Source: Marinobacterium rhizophilum
GTDB taxonomy: Bacteria > Pseudomonadota > Gammaproteobacteria > Pseudomonadales > Balneatricaceae
NCBI RefSeq assembly: GCF_024397915.1
Contig: NZ_CP073347.1
Span: 3,224,001-3,288,000, forward strand
Length of the DNA: 64,000 nt
Direction of reading: 5' to 3'
Part shown: positions 1 through 8,154 of the stretch, one piece after another
Numbering within the stretch: position 1 is the stretch's first letter
Layout of the letters: every line of letters starts with the position of its first letter
Notes under the pieces: model-generated
Told to the model about the DNA's origin: nothing
What the model saw: only the letters and a program-made list of their open reading frames with translations
The model's database searches: none
Translations under genes and position numbers: made by a program

Positions 1-9
1 TGTAACCCC

Positions 10-672
10 ATGGTTTCACGCAAGGACTTTGCACAGAAAAACAGCCGTAGCGGGGGAGCCAGCCGCAGTCGCGCCAGCGCCCCCAAACCGGCGCCAGGGC
101 GGCAGAAAAGCGCCTGGCCGCTGGCACTGGTGTCGCTCGCGGCCATTGCAGGCCTGGCTTATGGCCTGATGCGGCTCACCGACTTCCAGTCAGCCCCTGT
201 GCAGCAACAGACCGCACCGCCCGCCAAGGCACCGGTTGCCGCCAGGCCCGCCCCAACACCCGTGGAGCCGGACAGCGCGCCTGTGCCCAAGGCGGCCGTG
301 AAGGACATCACGGTCAACAGCAGCACGCCTGAAGCCGAACCGCAGCCGCGATTCGATTTTTACGAAATGCTGCCCAAGAGCGAAGTTGAAGCCCCCACGG
401 TGGAGGCCTACAAGTCGACACCACGCAACGCCAAGCTGGAGCAGAGCTACCTGCTGCAGGCCGGTTCCTTCCGGGACCCGGCCGATGCGGAACGCATGCG
501 TGCCCAGCTGCTGCTGGCCGGCCTGCCCAATGTACGCACCAGCAAGACCGAAGGCAGCAATGGCATCTGGTACCGGGTGCGCACCGGCCCCTTCGACAAC
601 CGTGCCGCCATCAACAAGGCACAGAACAAGATGGCCAAGATGAACATCCAGTCGATGCAGATCCAGCAGTAA
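10..672 (+). CDS. SPOR-domain cell-division/envelope protein (FtsN-like)
   Basis: A 220-residue protein. It has a basic cytoplasmic start (about residues 1-35), one transmembrane helix (about 36-54, LALVSLAAIAGLAYGLM), a Pro/Ala-rich periplasmic linker, and a C-terminal SPOR domain (about 145-220) beginning YLLQAGSFRDPADAERM. SPOR domains bind denuded septal peptidoglycan, so a role at the division site in the inner membrane is likely. The single helix, proline-rich linker and terminal SPOR domain match the FtsN/DedD architecture, and the position just upstream of hslVU is common in gammaproteobacteria. I cannot tell whether this is the essential FtsN or another SPOR protein. The start is the first in-frame ATG visible near the window edge. 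Confidence 0.88.
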   Translation: MVSRKDFAQKNSRSGGASRSRASAPKPAPGRQKSAWPLALVSLAAIAGLAYGLMRLTDFQSAPVQQQTAPPAKAPVAARPAPTPVEPDSAPVPKAAVKDITVNSSTPEAEPQPRFDFYEMLPKSEVEAPTVEAYKSTPRNAKLEQSYLLQAGSFRDPADAERMRAQLLLAGLPNVRTSKTEGSNGIWYRVRTGPFDNRAAINKAQNKMAKMNIQSMQIQQ

Positions 673-679
673 CCCTCTC

Positions 680-698
680 GGGGCTGCCCACAGCCCCG
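680..698 (+). terminator. GC hairpin after SPOR gene (weak terminator candidate)
   Basis: An 8-bp perfect stem (CGGGGCTG / CAGCCCCG) with a short loop begins 7 bases after the SPOR stop codon. There is no clear T-tract, so it may only stabilise the mRNA 3' end or act as a partial terminator that separates this gene from hslVU. Confidence 0.35.
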
Positions 699-790
699 CC
701 CTCTGCCGCTTTCCCTCCGGCAATGATCGTACGCAGCCCCTTAGGGTGGCACCGCACGGACTCGCCTGCCGGTATTATTTGTCCGCTACG

Positions 791-818
791 CTTGAATTTC
801 GTGCCTGCGGCACCATCT
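791..818 (+). promoter_or_regulatory. Sigma-32 (heat-shock) promoter of hslVU
   Basis: CTTGAAT (791-797), a 13-nt spacer, then CACCATCT (811-818). The known RpoH consensus is CTTGAAA, a spacer of 13-14 nt, and CCCCATNT, so there is one mismatch in each element. Transcription would start near 825, about 25 nt upstream of the hslV start. hslVU is a classical sigma-32 target in E. coli, so motif and context agree. Confidence 0.75.
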
Positions 819-848
819 TTGCGGGATAGGCTTACTCAGGAGCAACAC

Positions 849-1379
849 ATGACAACGATCGTATCCGTACGTCGGGGCGACAAGGTAGTGGTCGGCGGCG
901 ACGGCCAGGTCTCACTTGGCAACACCGTAATGAAAGGCACTGCCAGAAAAGTCAGCCTGTTGCCCAAGCATCAGGTGATCACCGGTTTTGCAGGCTCAAC
1001 GGCTGACGCCATCACGCTGCGCGACCTGTTCGAGCAGCAGCTCGACAAGCACCAGGGCAACATCCTCACCGCGGTCACCCAGCTGGCACGGGAATGGCGC
1101 AGCGACCGTGCCCTGCGCAAGCTCGAAGCCCTGATGCTGGTCGCCAACAAGGAGCGCACCTTCCTGATTTCCGGCAGTGGCGACATCATCGACCCCGAAG
1201 ACGGCGTGGTCGCCATCGGCTCCGGCGGCAACTTTGCCCTGGCGGCCGCCCGCGCCCTGGTCAACAACAGCGAACTTCCGGCCCGCGATATCGTTGAGAA
1301 AAGCCTGCAGATCGCCGCCGGCATCTGTGTCTTTACCAACGACAACCTCACCATCGAAGAACTGAATTCCGTGGCCTGA
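849..1379 (+). CDS. hslV: ATP-dependent protease peptidase subunit HslV
   Basis: 176 residues, the usual HslV length. After removal of the initiator Met the mature N-terminus is the catalytic Thr (TTIVSVRRGDKVVVGGDG). This subunit forms the double-hexamer proteolytic core that degrades substrates unfolded by HslU in the cytoplasm. The ATG at 849 is chosen because it gives the Thr-first mature end and has a CAGGAG ribosome site 7 nt upstream. The frame is open further upstream, but such a start would bury the catalytic Thr and lie before the heat-shock promoter. hslU follows after 22 nt, so the two are co-transcribed. Confidence 0.97.
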   Translation: MTTIVSVRRGDKVVVGGDGQVSLGNTVMKGTARKVSLLPKHQVITGFAGSTADAITLRDLFEQQLDKHQGNILTAVTQLAREWRSDRALRKLEALMLVANKERTFLISGSGDIIDPEDGVVAIGSGGNFALAAARALVNNSELPARDIVEKSLQIAAGICVFTNDNLTIEELNSVA

Positions 1380-1401
1380 CGGGCGACCCGAGGAACAAGA
1401 C

Positions 1402-2733
1402 ATGTCCAACATGACACCGCGTGAAATTGTCCACGAACTGGACCGCCATATCATCGGCCAGGATGCCGCCAAGCGCTCCGTCGCCGTTGCCCTGCGCAAC
1501 CGCTGGCGCCGCATGCAGCTCAACGAAGAGCTGCGGGCCGAAGTGTCCCCCAAGAATATCCTGATGATCGGCCCCACAGGGGTCGGCAAGACCGAAATCG
1601 CCCGTCGCCTGGCCAGGCTCGCCAATGCGCCCTTTATCAAGGTGGAAGCGACCAAGTTCACCGAAGTCGGCTATGTCGGACGTGATGTGGAAACCATTGT
1701 GCGCGACCTGGTCGACATGGCCATCAAGATGGTGCGCGAGCAGGAAATGGAGAAGGTAAGCTTTCGCGCTGAAGAAGCCGCGGAAGAACGCATTCTCGAT
1801 GCGCTGTTACCGCCGGCACGCCCCAGCGGCAACGAACCGGAACCCAGCAAGACCGACAGCGCCACACGTCAGATCTTTCGCAAGAAATTGCGTGAACACC
1901 AGCTGGATGACAAGGAAATCGAGCTCGATATCGCCCAGCCCAAGGCCGGCGTTGAAATCATGTCGCCGCCCGGCATGGAAGAAATGACCAGCCAGCTGCA
2001 GAACATGTTCGCCAACTTCGGCGGTGATCGCAAACAGCAGCGCCGTCTGCCGGTAAAGGAAGCCTTCAAGCTGCTGGTGGATGAAGAAGCCGCCAAGATG
2101 GTGAAGGATGAAGACATCAAGCAGACCGCCATCGAACGGGTCGAGCAGAACGGTATCGTCTTCCTCGACGAGATAGACAAGGTCTGCAAGCGCTCCGACG
2201 CCACCGGCGGCGATGTCTCCCGCGAAGGCGTGCAGCGCGACCTGCTGCCGCTGATCGAAGGCTGCACCGTGAGCACCAAACACGGCATGGTCAACACCGA
2301 CCACATCCTGTTTATCGCCTCGGGCGCCTTCCACCTGGCACGCCCCTCCGATCTGATCCCGGAGCTGCAGGGTCGCCTGCCGATACGGGTCGAGCTCAAT
2401 GCGCTGACCCCGCATGATTTCCGCCGCATCCTGACCGAGCCCAACGCCAGCATCACCGAGCAGTACCGCGAGCTGATGAAGACCGAAGGCGTCGAGATTG
2501 AATTCGGGGACGATGCCATTGCCCGTATCGCGGAGCTCGCCTTTCAGGTCAACGAGCAGACCGAGAACATCGGCGCGCGGCGCCTGCACACCATGATGGA
2601 ACGACTACTGGAAGAGCTGTCGTTTACCGCCTCGGACCTGGGCGGCGAAAAGCTGCAAATCGATGCGGACTACGTCAACAAGTACCTGGCCGAACTCAGC
2701 CAGGACCAGGATCTGAGCCACTATATTCTATAG
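1402..2733 (+). CDS. hslU: ATP-dependent protease ATPase subunit HslU
   Basis: 443 residues, the same length as the E. coli enzyme. It is the AAA+ unfoldase that caps HslV. Walker A is visible at about 57-65 (GPTGVGKTE) and Walker B at about 250-256 (VFLDEIDK); the variable I-domain lies between them, and the sensor-2 region ENIGARRLHTMMERLL is near the end. The C-terminal tail LSHYIL resembles the conserved end that docks into HslV. A GAGGAA ribosome site precedes the ATG. It is the second gene of the heat-shock-type hslVU operon. Confidence 0.98.
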   Translation: MSNMTPREIVHELDRHIIGQDAAKRSVAVALRNRWRRMQLNEELRAEVSPKNILMIGPTGVGKTEIARRLARLANAPFIKVEATKFTEVGYVGRDVETIVRDLVDMAIKMVREQEMEKVSFRAEEAAEERILDALLPPARPSGNEPEPSKTDSATRQIFRKKLREHQLDDKEIELDIAQPKAGVEIMSPPGMEEMTSQLQNMFANFGGDRKQQRRLPVKEAFKLLVDEEAAKMVKDEDIKQTAIERVEQNGIVFLDEIDKVCKRSDATGGDVSREGVQRDLLPLIEGCTVSTKHGMVNTDHILFIASGAFHLARPSDLIPELQGRLPIRVELNALTPHDFRRILTEPNASITEQYRELMKTEGVEIEFGDDAIARIAELAFQVNEQTENIGARRLHTMMERLLEELSFTASDLGGEKLQIDADYVNKYLAELSQDQDLSHYIL

Positions 2734-2746
2734 ACAGGCACGTTCA

Positions 2747-2776
2747 GAGGCAGGCCCACTTGGCCTGCCCTCATTT
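2747..2776 (+). terminator. Hairpin after hslU
   Basis: An 8-bp GC-rich stem, GGCAGGCC (2749-2756) and GGCCTGCC (2762-2769), with a 5-nt loop and a weak T-containing tail. It lies between the hslU stop and the next gene, so it may be a partial rho-independent terminator. Confidence 0.5.
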
Positions 2777-2800
2777 ATCCACAGGCGCTGGATACCGCAC

Positions 2801-3178
2801 ATGAATACGACCCCGCTTCCCTCCGATATCAAGCTGCACCTCAAGTCCCGCACCCTGGAACTGGTGTATGCCGATGGCAACTTCGAACTGACCGCCGAAT
2901 ACCTGCGCGTTCACTCCCCCTCGGCCGAGGTACGCGGCCACGGCATCGGCCAGGGCGTACTGCAAACCGGCAAGAAACTGGTCGGGCTCAAGCAGGTGGT
3001 ACCGGCCGGCAACTACGCGCTCAAGATCGTCTTCGATGACGGTCACGACAGCGGCCTCTTTACTTGGGAATACCTCTACGACCTGGCCCACGACCATGAC
3101 CGCTACTGGAACGACTACCTGCGCCAGCTCGAGGCGGCAGGCGCGTCCCGTGATGGCGGCCTGATCGCCAGGGGCTAA
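2801..3178 (+). CDS. DUF971 (GBBH-like N-terminal) domain protein
   Basis: 125 residues forming a single DUF971 domain, which resembles the N-terminal metal-binding domain of gamma-butyrobetaine hydroxylase. The segment GLFTWEYLYDLAHDHDRYW is typical of the family. Proteins of this kind are often encoded beside hslVU or iron-sulfur/quinone genes in proteobacteria, but their function is not settled. It lies 67 nt after hslU on the same strand, with a possible partial terminator between them, and 86 nt before ubiE. Confidence 0.85.
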   Translation: MNTTPLPSDIKLHLKSRTLELVYADGNFELTAEYLRVHSPSAEVRGHGIGQGVLQTGKKLVGLKQVVPAGNYALKIVFDDGHDSGLFTWEYLYDLAHDHDRYWNDYLRQLEAAGASRDGGLIARG

Positions 3179-3264
3179 TGCCACACGACAGCAACGACAG
3201 ACAAATCCCCGGGCGGCGCGCTACAATGCGCACAGATTCCGCAAAGGCTTAGTGAACTGTGACC

Positions 3265-4023
3265 ATGAGCGACCACAAGCAAGACAACACCACGGATTTC
3301 GGCTACCAGCAGGTGCCGGTCGAAGACAAGGCCAAACGGGTAGCCGACGTATTCCACTCGGTCGCCACCAAGTACGACATCATGAACGACCTGATGTCCG
3401 GCGGCGTGCACCGGCTGTGGAAGCGCCTGACCATCGAGCAGAGCGGCGTGCGTGCCGGCCACCGCGTGCTGGATATCGCCGGCGGCACCGGCGACCTGAC
3501 ACTGCGTTTTTCCCGCCTGGTGGGGGCCCAGGGCAAGGTCGTGCTGGCGGACATCAACGATTCCATGCTCAAGGTCGGCCGTGACAAGCTGCTCGATCGC
3601 GGCGCAGCCGGCAACATCGAGTTTGTGCAGGCCAACGCCGAAGCCCTGCCGTTTCCCGACAACTATTTCGATGTCATTACCATCGCCTTCGGTCTGCGCA
3701 ATGTCACCGACAAGGACGCGGCCCTGAGATCCATGGCCCGGGTACTCAAGCCCGGTGGCAAGGTCATGGTGCTGGAGTTCTCCAAAACCGACAATCCCGC
3801 CCTGACCAAGCTGTACGATTTCTACTCGTTCAACATCCTGCCCAAAATGGGTCAGGCGATTGCAGGGGACGCCGAAAGCTACCGTTACCTCGCCGAATCC
3901 ATCCGCATGCACCCGGATCAGGAAACCCTCAAGGGCATGATGGAAGCTGCGGGGCTGGTGCAGTGCAAGTACCAGAACATGACCGGCGGTGTCGTTGCGC
4001 TACATACCGGCATCAAGCCCTGA
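3265..4023 (+). CDS. ubiE: Ubiquinone/menaquinone C-methyltransferase UbiE
   Basis: 252 residues. It is a class I SAM-dependent methyltransferase that C-methylates the benzoquinol ring in ubiquinone synthesis (and demethylmenaquinone where present). The SAM motif VLDIAGGTGDLTLRFSR, the conserved NAEALPFPDNYFD and GLRNVTDKDAALRSM, and the end YRYLAESIRMHPDQ all match UbiE closely. A GTG two codons upstream (3259) is an alternative start; the ATG at 3265 gives the family length. ubiJ follows after 17 nt, as in E. coli. Confidence 0.97.
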   Translation: MSDHKQDNTTDFGYQQVPVEDKAKRVADVFHSVATKYDIMNDLMSGGVHRLWKRLTIEQSGVRAGHRVLDIAGGTGDLTLRFSRLVGAQGKVVLADINDSMLKVGRDKLLDRGAAGNIEFVQANAEALPFPDNYFDVITIAFGLRNVTDKDAALRSMARVLKPGGKVMVLEFSKTDNPALTKLYDFYSFNILPKMGQAIAGDAESYRYLAESIRMHPDQETLKGMMEAAGLVQCKYQNMTGGVVALHTGIKP

Positions 4024-4040
4024 GGGTCGAGGAAAAGCGG

Positions 4041-4673
4041 ATGGCGCTAGACATGCTCAATGCCACCCTGGTGACTCTGGTCGAACAGGGCCTCAACAGT
4101 CTGCTCAGCCGTGACCCGGTGACCCTGCGGGCACTGGGTCGGCTCGGTGGCCGCGTGATCGCCCTGCAGATCAGCTCCCCGGTAGCCATGACGCTGTATC
4201 TGATTCCCAACAACGAGGGCCTGCAGCTGCAGCAGCATTACGGGGCACAAGCCGATGCAGTGATAGCCGGCAGCGCCAGTGCACTGCTGCGCCTGGTGAG
4301 CAGCGATGACAAGGCCGCCGCGCTCTTTGGCAAGGGCGTAACCATCAGCGGTGACAGCGCGCTTGCCAACCGCTTGCAGGCGATTCTCGCCGACACCGAT
4401 ATCGACTGGGAAGGTCTGCTGGCCGACCAGATCGGTGACCTGCCGGCCTACCAGGCGGCGCGTTTCCTGCGCCAGCAGGGCAGCTATTGGCGCCAGAGCG
4501 GCCGCAGCCTGAGCCACAACCTGGGTGAATACCTGCAGGAAGAAGCCCGCCTGCTACCACCAAGGGCCGAGCTCGAAGGCTTTATGGCCGATGTGGACAG
4601 GCTGCGCCAGCGCAGCGACCGGCTGGAAGCGCGCCTGCAACGCATTCTGCACCGGCTCGACCCGAACGACTGA
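4041..4673 (+). CDS. ubiJ: Ubiquinone biosynthesis accessory factor UbiJ (SCP2 domain)
   Basis: 210 residues with an N-terminal SCP2-like lipid-binding domain (about 15-110) and a C-terminal helical segment that could form a coiled coil (MADVDRLRQRSDRLEARLQR). UbiJ acts with UbiK in the soluble ubiquinone-synthesis complex. The ATG at 4041 has a GAGGAAAAG site just upstream; earlier in-frame codons lie inside ubiE. In most gammaproteobacteria ubiB comes next, but here a gene on the opposite strand (hemJ) begins 11 nt later, so the ubiEJB cluster is interrupted. Confidence 0.9.
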   Translation: MALDMLNATLVTLVEQGLNSLLSRDPVTLRALGRLGGRVIALQISSPVAMTLYLIPNNEGLQLQQHYGAQADAVIAGSASALLRLVSSDDKAAALFGKGVTISGDSALANRLQAILADTDIDWEGLLADQIGDLPAYQAARFLRQQGSYWRQSGRSLSHNLGEYLQEEARLLPPRAELEGFMADVDRLRQRSDRLEARLQRILHRLDPND

Positions 4674-4684
4674 GCCCGTGCGCC

Positions 4685-5098
4685 TCAGAACGGCTTGACC
4701 ACCACCAGAATCAGGATCGGTACGAACAGCAGCAGCGGCAGCTCGTTGAACAGCCGGAAGTAGCGGCCGCTCTGCCCCAGGGCCCCTGCCGCCATCCGCC
4801 GCAGGTAGACCCGGCACCAGCCGTGATACCCGATCAGCAACGCCACGAACAGCAGCTTGGCATGCAGCCAGGCGCCACTAAAGCCATACCCCAGCCAGAG
4901 CCAGAACCCCAGCCCCAGGGTAAAAACCGCCATCACCGTCATGAAGCCGTACAGCTTGCGCGCCATGATCTGCAGCCGCGTCACGTCCTGCCCTGCGGCA
5001 CGCCCCTCGACAAAATGCACAAAGATGCGCGGCAGATAAAAAATCCCCGCCATCCAGCTGGTCATCGCCAGGATATGAAAGGTCTTGACCCACAGCAT
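4685..5098 (-). CDS. hemJ: Protoporphyrinogen IX oxidase HemJ (CopD-like membrane protein)
   Basis: 137 residues with four predicted membrane helices. The start LWVKTFHILAMTSWMAGIFY and the motif YLPRIFVHF are characteristic of HemJ, the heme-binding integral membrane protoporphyrinogen oxidase. Conserved His (in FHIL) and a Lys/Arg-containing helix are present. It would act in the penultimate step of heme synthesis in the inner membrane. The gene converges on ubiJ, and its own promoter should lie in the 145-bp gap before the pirin gene. Some annotation pipelines call this family CopD; the HemJ reading fits better. Confidence 0.85.
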   Translation of the reverse strand: MLWVKTFHILAMTSWMAGIFYLPRIFVHFVEGRAAGQDVTRLQIMARKLYGFMTVMAVFTLGLGFWLWLGYGFSGAWLHAKLLFVALLIGYHGWCRVYLRRMAAGALGQSGRYFRLFNELPLLLFVPILILVVVKPF

Positions 5099-5243
5099 AG
5101 TGCGCTCCCCCGATTCGATTGGGTTTCATGATACGAAAAAGCATGCGGAAAAACTGAAGGATTCGGACAAATATTTCCGCTATTAGGCGCCGTGGCATCG
5201 CTTTAGGATGGCAGCATGAACCCGCAACTGACAGGAGCTTCCC

Positions 5244-6077
5244 ATGAGCCTACGCACGCTTGAACGTCGCAGCCGCGCCATGCCGACATCCGATGGCGCC
5301 GGTGTGCGCCTGAACCGCGTTATCGGAACGCCAAACCTGCGCAACCTGGACCCCTTCCTGATGCTGGACGAGTTCAAGTCCGACAGTCCGGACGACTATA
5401 TCGCCGGTTTTCCGTCCCACCCGCACCGCGGTTTTGAAACCGTGACCTACATGCTGGCAGGACGCATGGAGCACCGTGACCACCTGGACAACGTCGGCCT
5501 GCTGCAGACCGGCGGTGCCCAGTGGATGACCGCAGGACGCGGCATTATCCATTCCGAAATGCCGCAGCAGGAAGCCGGTCTGATGTGGGGCTTCCAGCTG
5601 TGGATAAACCTGCCCGCGGCCGAGAAAATGAACCCCGCCCGCTACCAGGACCTGCTGCCCGGCGACATCACCGAAGCCACGGACGCGCAGGGCATCCTGC
5701 GCCGCGTTGTCGCCGGTGATTCCCTGGGCGCCATCGGCCCGGTGAGCGGCATCGGCGTCGACCCGCTGATGGTGGACATCCGCATGCCCGCCAAAACCAC
5801 ACTGACACACCCGGTTCAGCCCGGGCACCGCGCCTTCGTCTATGCCTACCGGGGCCAGGTTCAGCTGGGCGACCAGACCCTCGACGCCGGCGAGCTGGGC
5901 ATCCTCGGCGATGGTGACGCCGTGGCCCTGCAGGCCCTGGAAGACAGTGCCCTGATGCTGCTGGCGGCCCGCCCGATCGGCGAGCCCATCGTGCAGTACG
6001 GGCCTTTCGTCATGAACACCGAGGACGAAATCGAACAGGCGCTGCAGGATTACCGCGACAACCGCCTGACCGGCTGA
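5244..6077 (+). CDS. Pirin family protein (bicupin)
   Basis: 277 residues. The N-terminal cupin carries the complete metal site: His59, His61 (HPHRGFETVTY), His103 and Glu105 (GRGIIHSEMP). Pirins are iron-binding bicupins; several have quercetin 2,3-dioxygenase activity and others act as redox-sensing cofactors, so the substrate cannot be told from sequence. A CAGGAG site precedes the ATG. It stands alone between hemJ (divergent) and the cytochrome gene. Confidence 0.93.
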   Translation: MSLRTLERRSRAMPTSDGAGVRLNRVIGTPNLRNLDPFLMLDEFKSDSPDDYIAGFPSHPHRGFETVTYMLAGRMEHRDHLDNVGLLQTGGAQWMTAGRGIIHSEMPQQEAGLMWGFQLWINLPAAEKMNPARYQDLLPGDITEATDAQGILRRVVAGDSLGAIGPVSGIGVDPLMVDIRMPAKTTLTHPVQPGHRAFVYAYRGQVQLGDQTLDAGELGILGDGDAVALQALEDSALMLLAARPIGEPIVQYGPFVMNTEDEIEQALQDYRDNRLTG

Positions 6078-6187
6078 GAACTTCAGGGTTTGGCCCGGGC
6101 CCCAGTTGGACTACACTCCAAACACGTTAAAACACCTGTTTGAGGTGTAGAATCCGGCCGCCCGCGGCCGCAACAGAGGGATCTGTG

Positions 6188-8065
6188 ATGTCTGCCCTGC
6201 GAATCGTACTCATCTGCTCCACCCTATTCTTCGGCGCCTGCAGCGCCCTGCCACCCTTCGAGCCGGTCGAGCGGGTCGTCTGGCTGGACCAGGGCCCGGC
6301 CTGGAACAGCGACAGCCGCGACTGGTACCACCACGCCAGCCAGGGCACCTCCACCCTGCCCATTCCGTTTGAATGGTTCATGGCGCTGGAGCAACCCGGC
6401 ATCAACCCCTTCGGCGAGGGCAAGCTGGTGTCCGACCCGGCCTACCTGGGCCGGGTCGGCTTTATCCAGAGTGATATCAGCCGCTTCAACCAGAGCGGCC
6501 TGCCGGTGGGCTTTGCCGTCGACTATGGCGTCACCAGCCCGGTGGATGGCCGCCAGTACAATGCCATCGGTTTTACCTGCGCAGCCTGCCATACCGGCCA
6601 GATGACCTACCAGGGCACCTCGATTCGCTACGATGGCGGCCCGGCCATGACGGATATCACCCGCCTGACCAACGTGCTCTTTCTGGCCATGTTCGAGAAC
6701 AACTACAGCAAGCTGCGCTTTAATCGCTTCGCCGCCCGCGTACTCGGGGATCGCAACACCGCCGCCAACCGCACACAACTGAAGAAGGACTTCTCCAAAA
6801 CCCTGATGGAGCTGATCGACATGCAGCTGGCCACCATCGAAGCCCAGGAGCAGCAGGTTATCATGCGGGATATCGAGGCCGGCACCGAAAGCCATACCCT
6901 CAAAGACATCGCCAAGACGGTCAAGGCCAACCTGAAAAACGTGGAGGGTTTTACCCGCCTCGATGCCCTCAACCGCATTGGCAACCAGGTGTTTGCGCTG
7001 GATGCCAACCGGCCGCAGAACTTCGTGCCGGTCAACGCGCCGGTCAACTACCCCCATATCTGGACCTCGTCCTGGTTCGAGTGGGTACAGTACGATGGCT
7101 CCATCATGCAACCCATGGTGCGCAACGCCGGTGAGGCCCTGGGCGTTGCCGCACTGGTCAATCTTGACCCAGGTCCCGCCCGGTTTGAATCCAGCGTGCG
7201 GGTCAAAACCCTGCACCGCATCGAACAGCAGCTGGCGGGCCGCGCCGCCCCCTTTGAGCACAAGTCCTTCAGCGGCCTGCGCGCACCCAAATGGCCCGAG
7301 GACATCCTGCCTGCGATCGACAGGGACCTCGCTAACGATGGCGCAGCGCTTTATCAGCAACTGTGCCAGGGCTGCCACCTGCCGCCGGTACAGTCCGATG
7401 CCTTCTGGAGTGAAAAATATTGGGCCACTAAAAACAGCGCCGGCGAACGCCTGCTGCGCCTCAAGATCATACCGCTGGACGAAATAGGCACAGACCCCAT
7501 GCAGTCCCGGGTACTGGCCGAGCGCACCGTGGATACCCGGGGCCTGGGGATCGATACCGGGGTTTACCAGGGCCAGAACTGCACGCCGCTGCGCGTCACC
7601 GAAGCGCCGGATGCCTCCTTCGCCTTCTCCCTCGGCGCGCTGGTCCAGGAAACCACCGATTACTGGTACCGCCAGCACGGTATTGGCGCGGCCGAGCAGG
7701 AGCAACTCAACGGCAACAGGCCCAACTGCCTGCAGGCCGGTGCCGGTTACAAGGCGCGCCCGCTGAACGGAATCTGGGCGACGGCGCCCTTCCTGCACAA
7801 CGGCTCGGTCCCCAACCTCTATGCGCTGCTGTCCCCCGTTGCCGAGCGCCCGGTCACCTTCTCGCTGGGTCAGCGCGAATTCGACCCCGTCAAGGTCGGC
7901 TACCGGAGCGGGTCCGACAGCAGCGTATCCACCCTGGATACGCGCCAGCCGGGCAACCTGAACACCGGACACGAGTTCAGCGACGGCACGGCGGCCGGCA
8001 GAATAGGCCCCGCCCTCAGCGAAGCCCAGCGCTATGCCCTGATCGAGTACCTGAAAACGCTCTGA
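6188..8065 (+). CDS. RoxA-like di-heme c-type cytochrome lipoprotein
   Basis: 625 residues. The N-terminus is a lipoprotein-type signal (STLFFGACSA, with lipid-anchored Cys18), so export and membrane anchoring are expected. There are two c-heme sites: CAACH at about 131-135 and CQGCH at about 393-397. The late motif LNGIWATAPFLHNGSVPNLY is typical of the MauG/bacterial cytochrome c peroxidase superfamily and especially of the RoxA/RoxB (rubber oxygenase) branch, whose members are about this size. Peroxidase, oxygenase or electron-transfer activity is possible. I chose the ATG at 6188 because it begins the signal peptide; an earlier in-frame ATG at 6140 would add 16 residues that spoil it. A strong terminator follows. 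Confidence 0.85.
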   Translation: MSALRIVLICSTLFFGACSALPPFEPVERVVWLDQGPAWNSDSRDWYHHASQGTSTLPIPFEWFMALEQPGINPFGEGKLVSDPAYLGRVGFIQSDISRFNQSGLPVGFAVDYGVTSPVDGRQYNAIGFTCAACHTGQMTYQGTSIRYDGGPAMTDITRLTNVLFLAMFENNYSKLRFNRFAARVLGDRNTAANRTQLKKDFSKTLMELIDMQLATIEAQEQQVIMRDIEAGTESHTLKDIAKTVKANLKNVEGFTRLDALNRIGNQVFALDANRPQNFVPVNAPVNYPHIWTSSWFEWVQYDGSIMQPMVRNAGEALGVAALVNLDPGPARFESSVRVKTLHRIEQQLAGRAAPFEHKSFSGLRAPKWPEDILPAIDRDLANDGAALYQQLCQGCHLPPVQSDAFWSEKYWATKNSAGERLLRLKIIPLDEIGTDPMQSRVLAERTVDTRGLGIDTGVYQGQNCTPLRVTEAPDASFAFSLGALVQETTDYWYRQHGIGAAEQEQLNGNRPNCLQAGAGYKARPLNGIWATAPFLHNGSVPNLYALLSPVAERPVTFSLGQREFDPVKVGYRSGSDSSVSTLDTRQPGNLNTGHEFSDGTAAGRIGPALSEAQRYALIEYLKTL

Positions 8066-8077
8066 TAAAAAACCCAT

Positions 8078-8110
8078 AAAAAGGCGCCCGCATTTGCGGC
8101 GCCTTTTTAT
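8078..8110 (+). terminator. Rho-independent terminator
   Basis: An 11-bp perfect stem (AAAAAGGCGCC 8078-8088; GGCGCCTTTTT 8098-8108) with a 9-nt loop and a run of T, 12 nt after the di-heme cytochrome stop. A-tracts and T-tracts on both sides make it potentially bidirectional, so it could also serve the short-chain dehydrogenase gene on the other strand. Confidence 0.93.
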
Positions 8111-8154
8111 ATGCAGCTTGCAGCTGATTGCAACAAACAGCCCCGGCACAGCCG

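Noticed and set aside
6224..8149. A 641-codon minus-strand frame opposite the di-heme cytochrome
   Set aside because: Antisense shadow; both heme motifs are on the plus strand.
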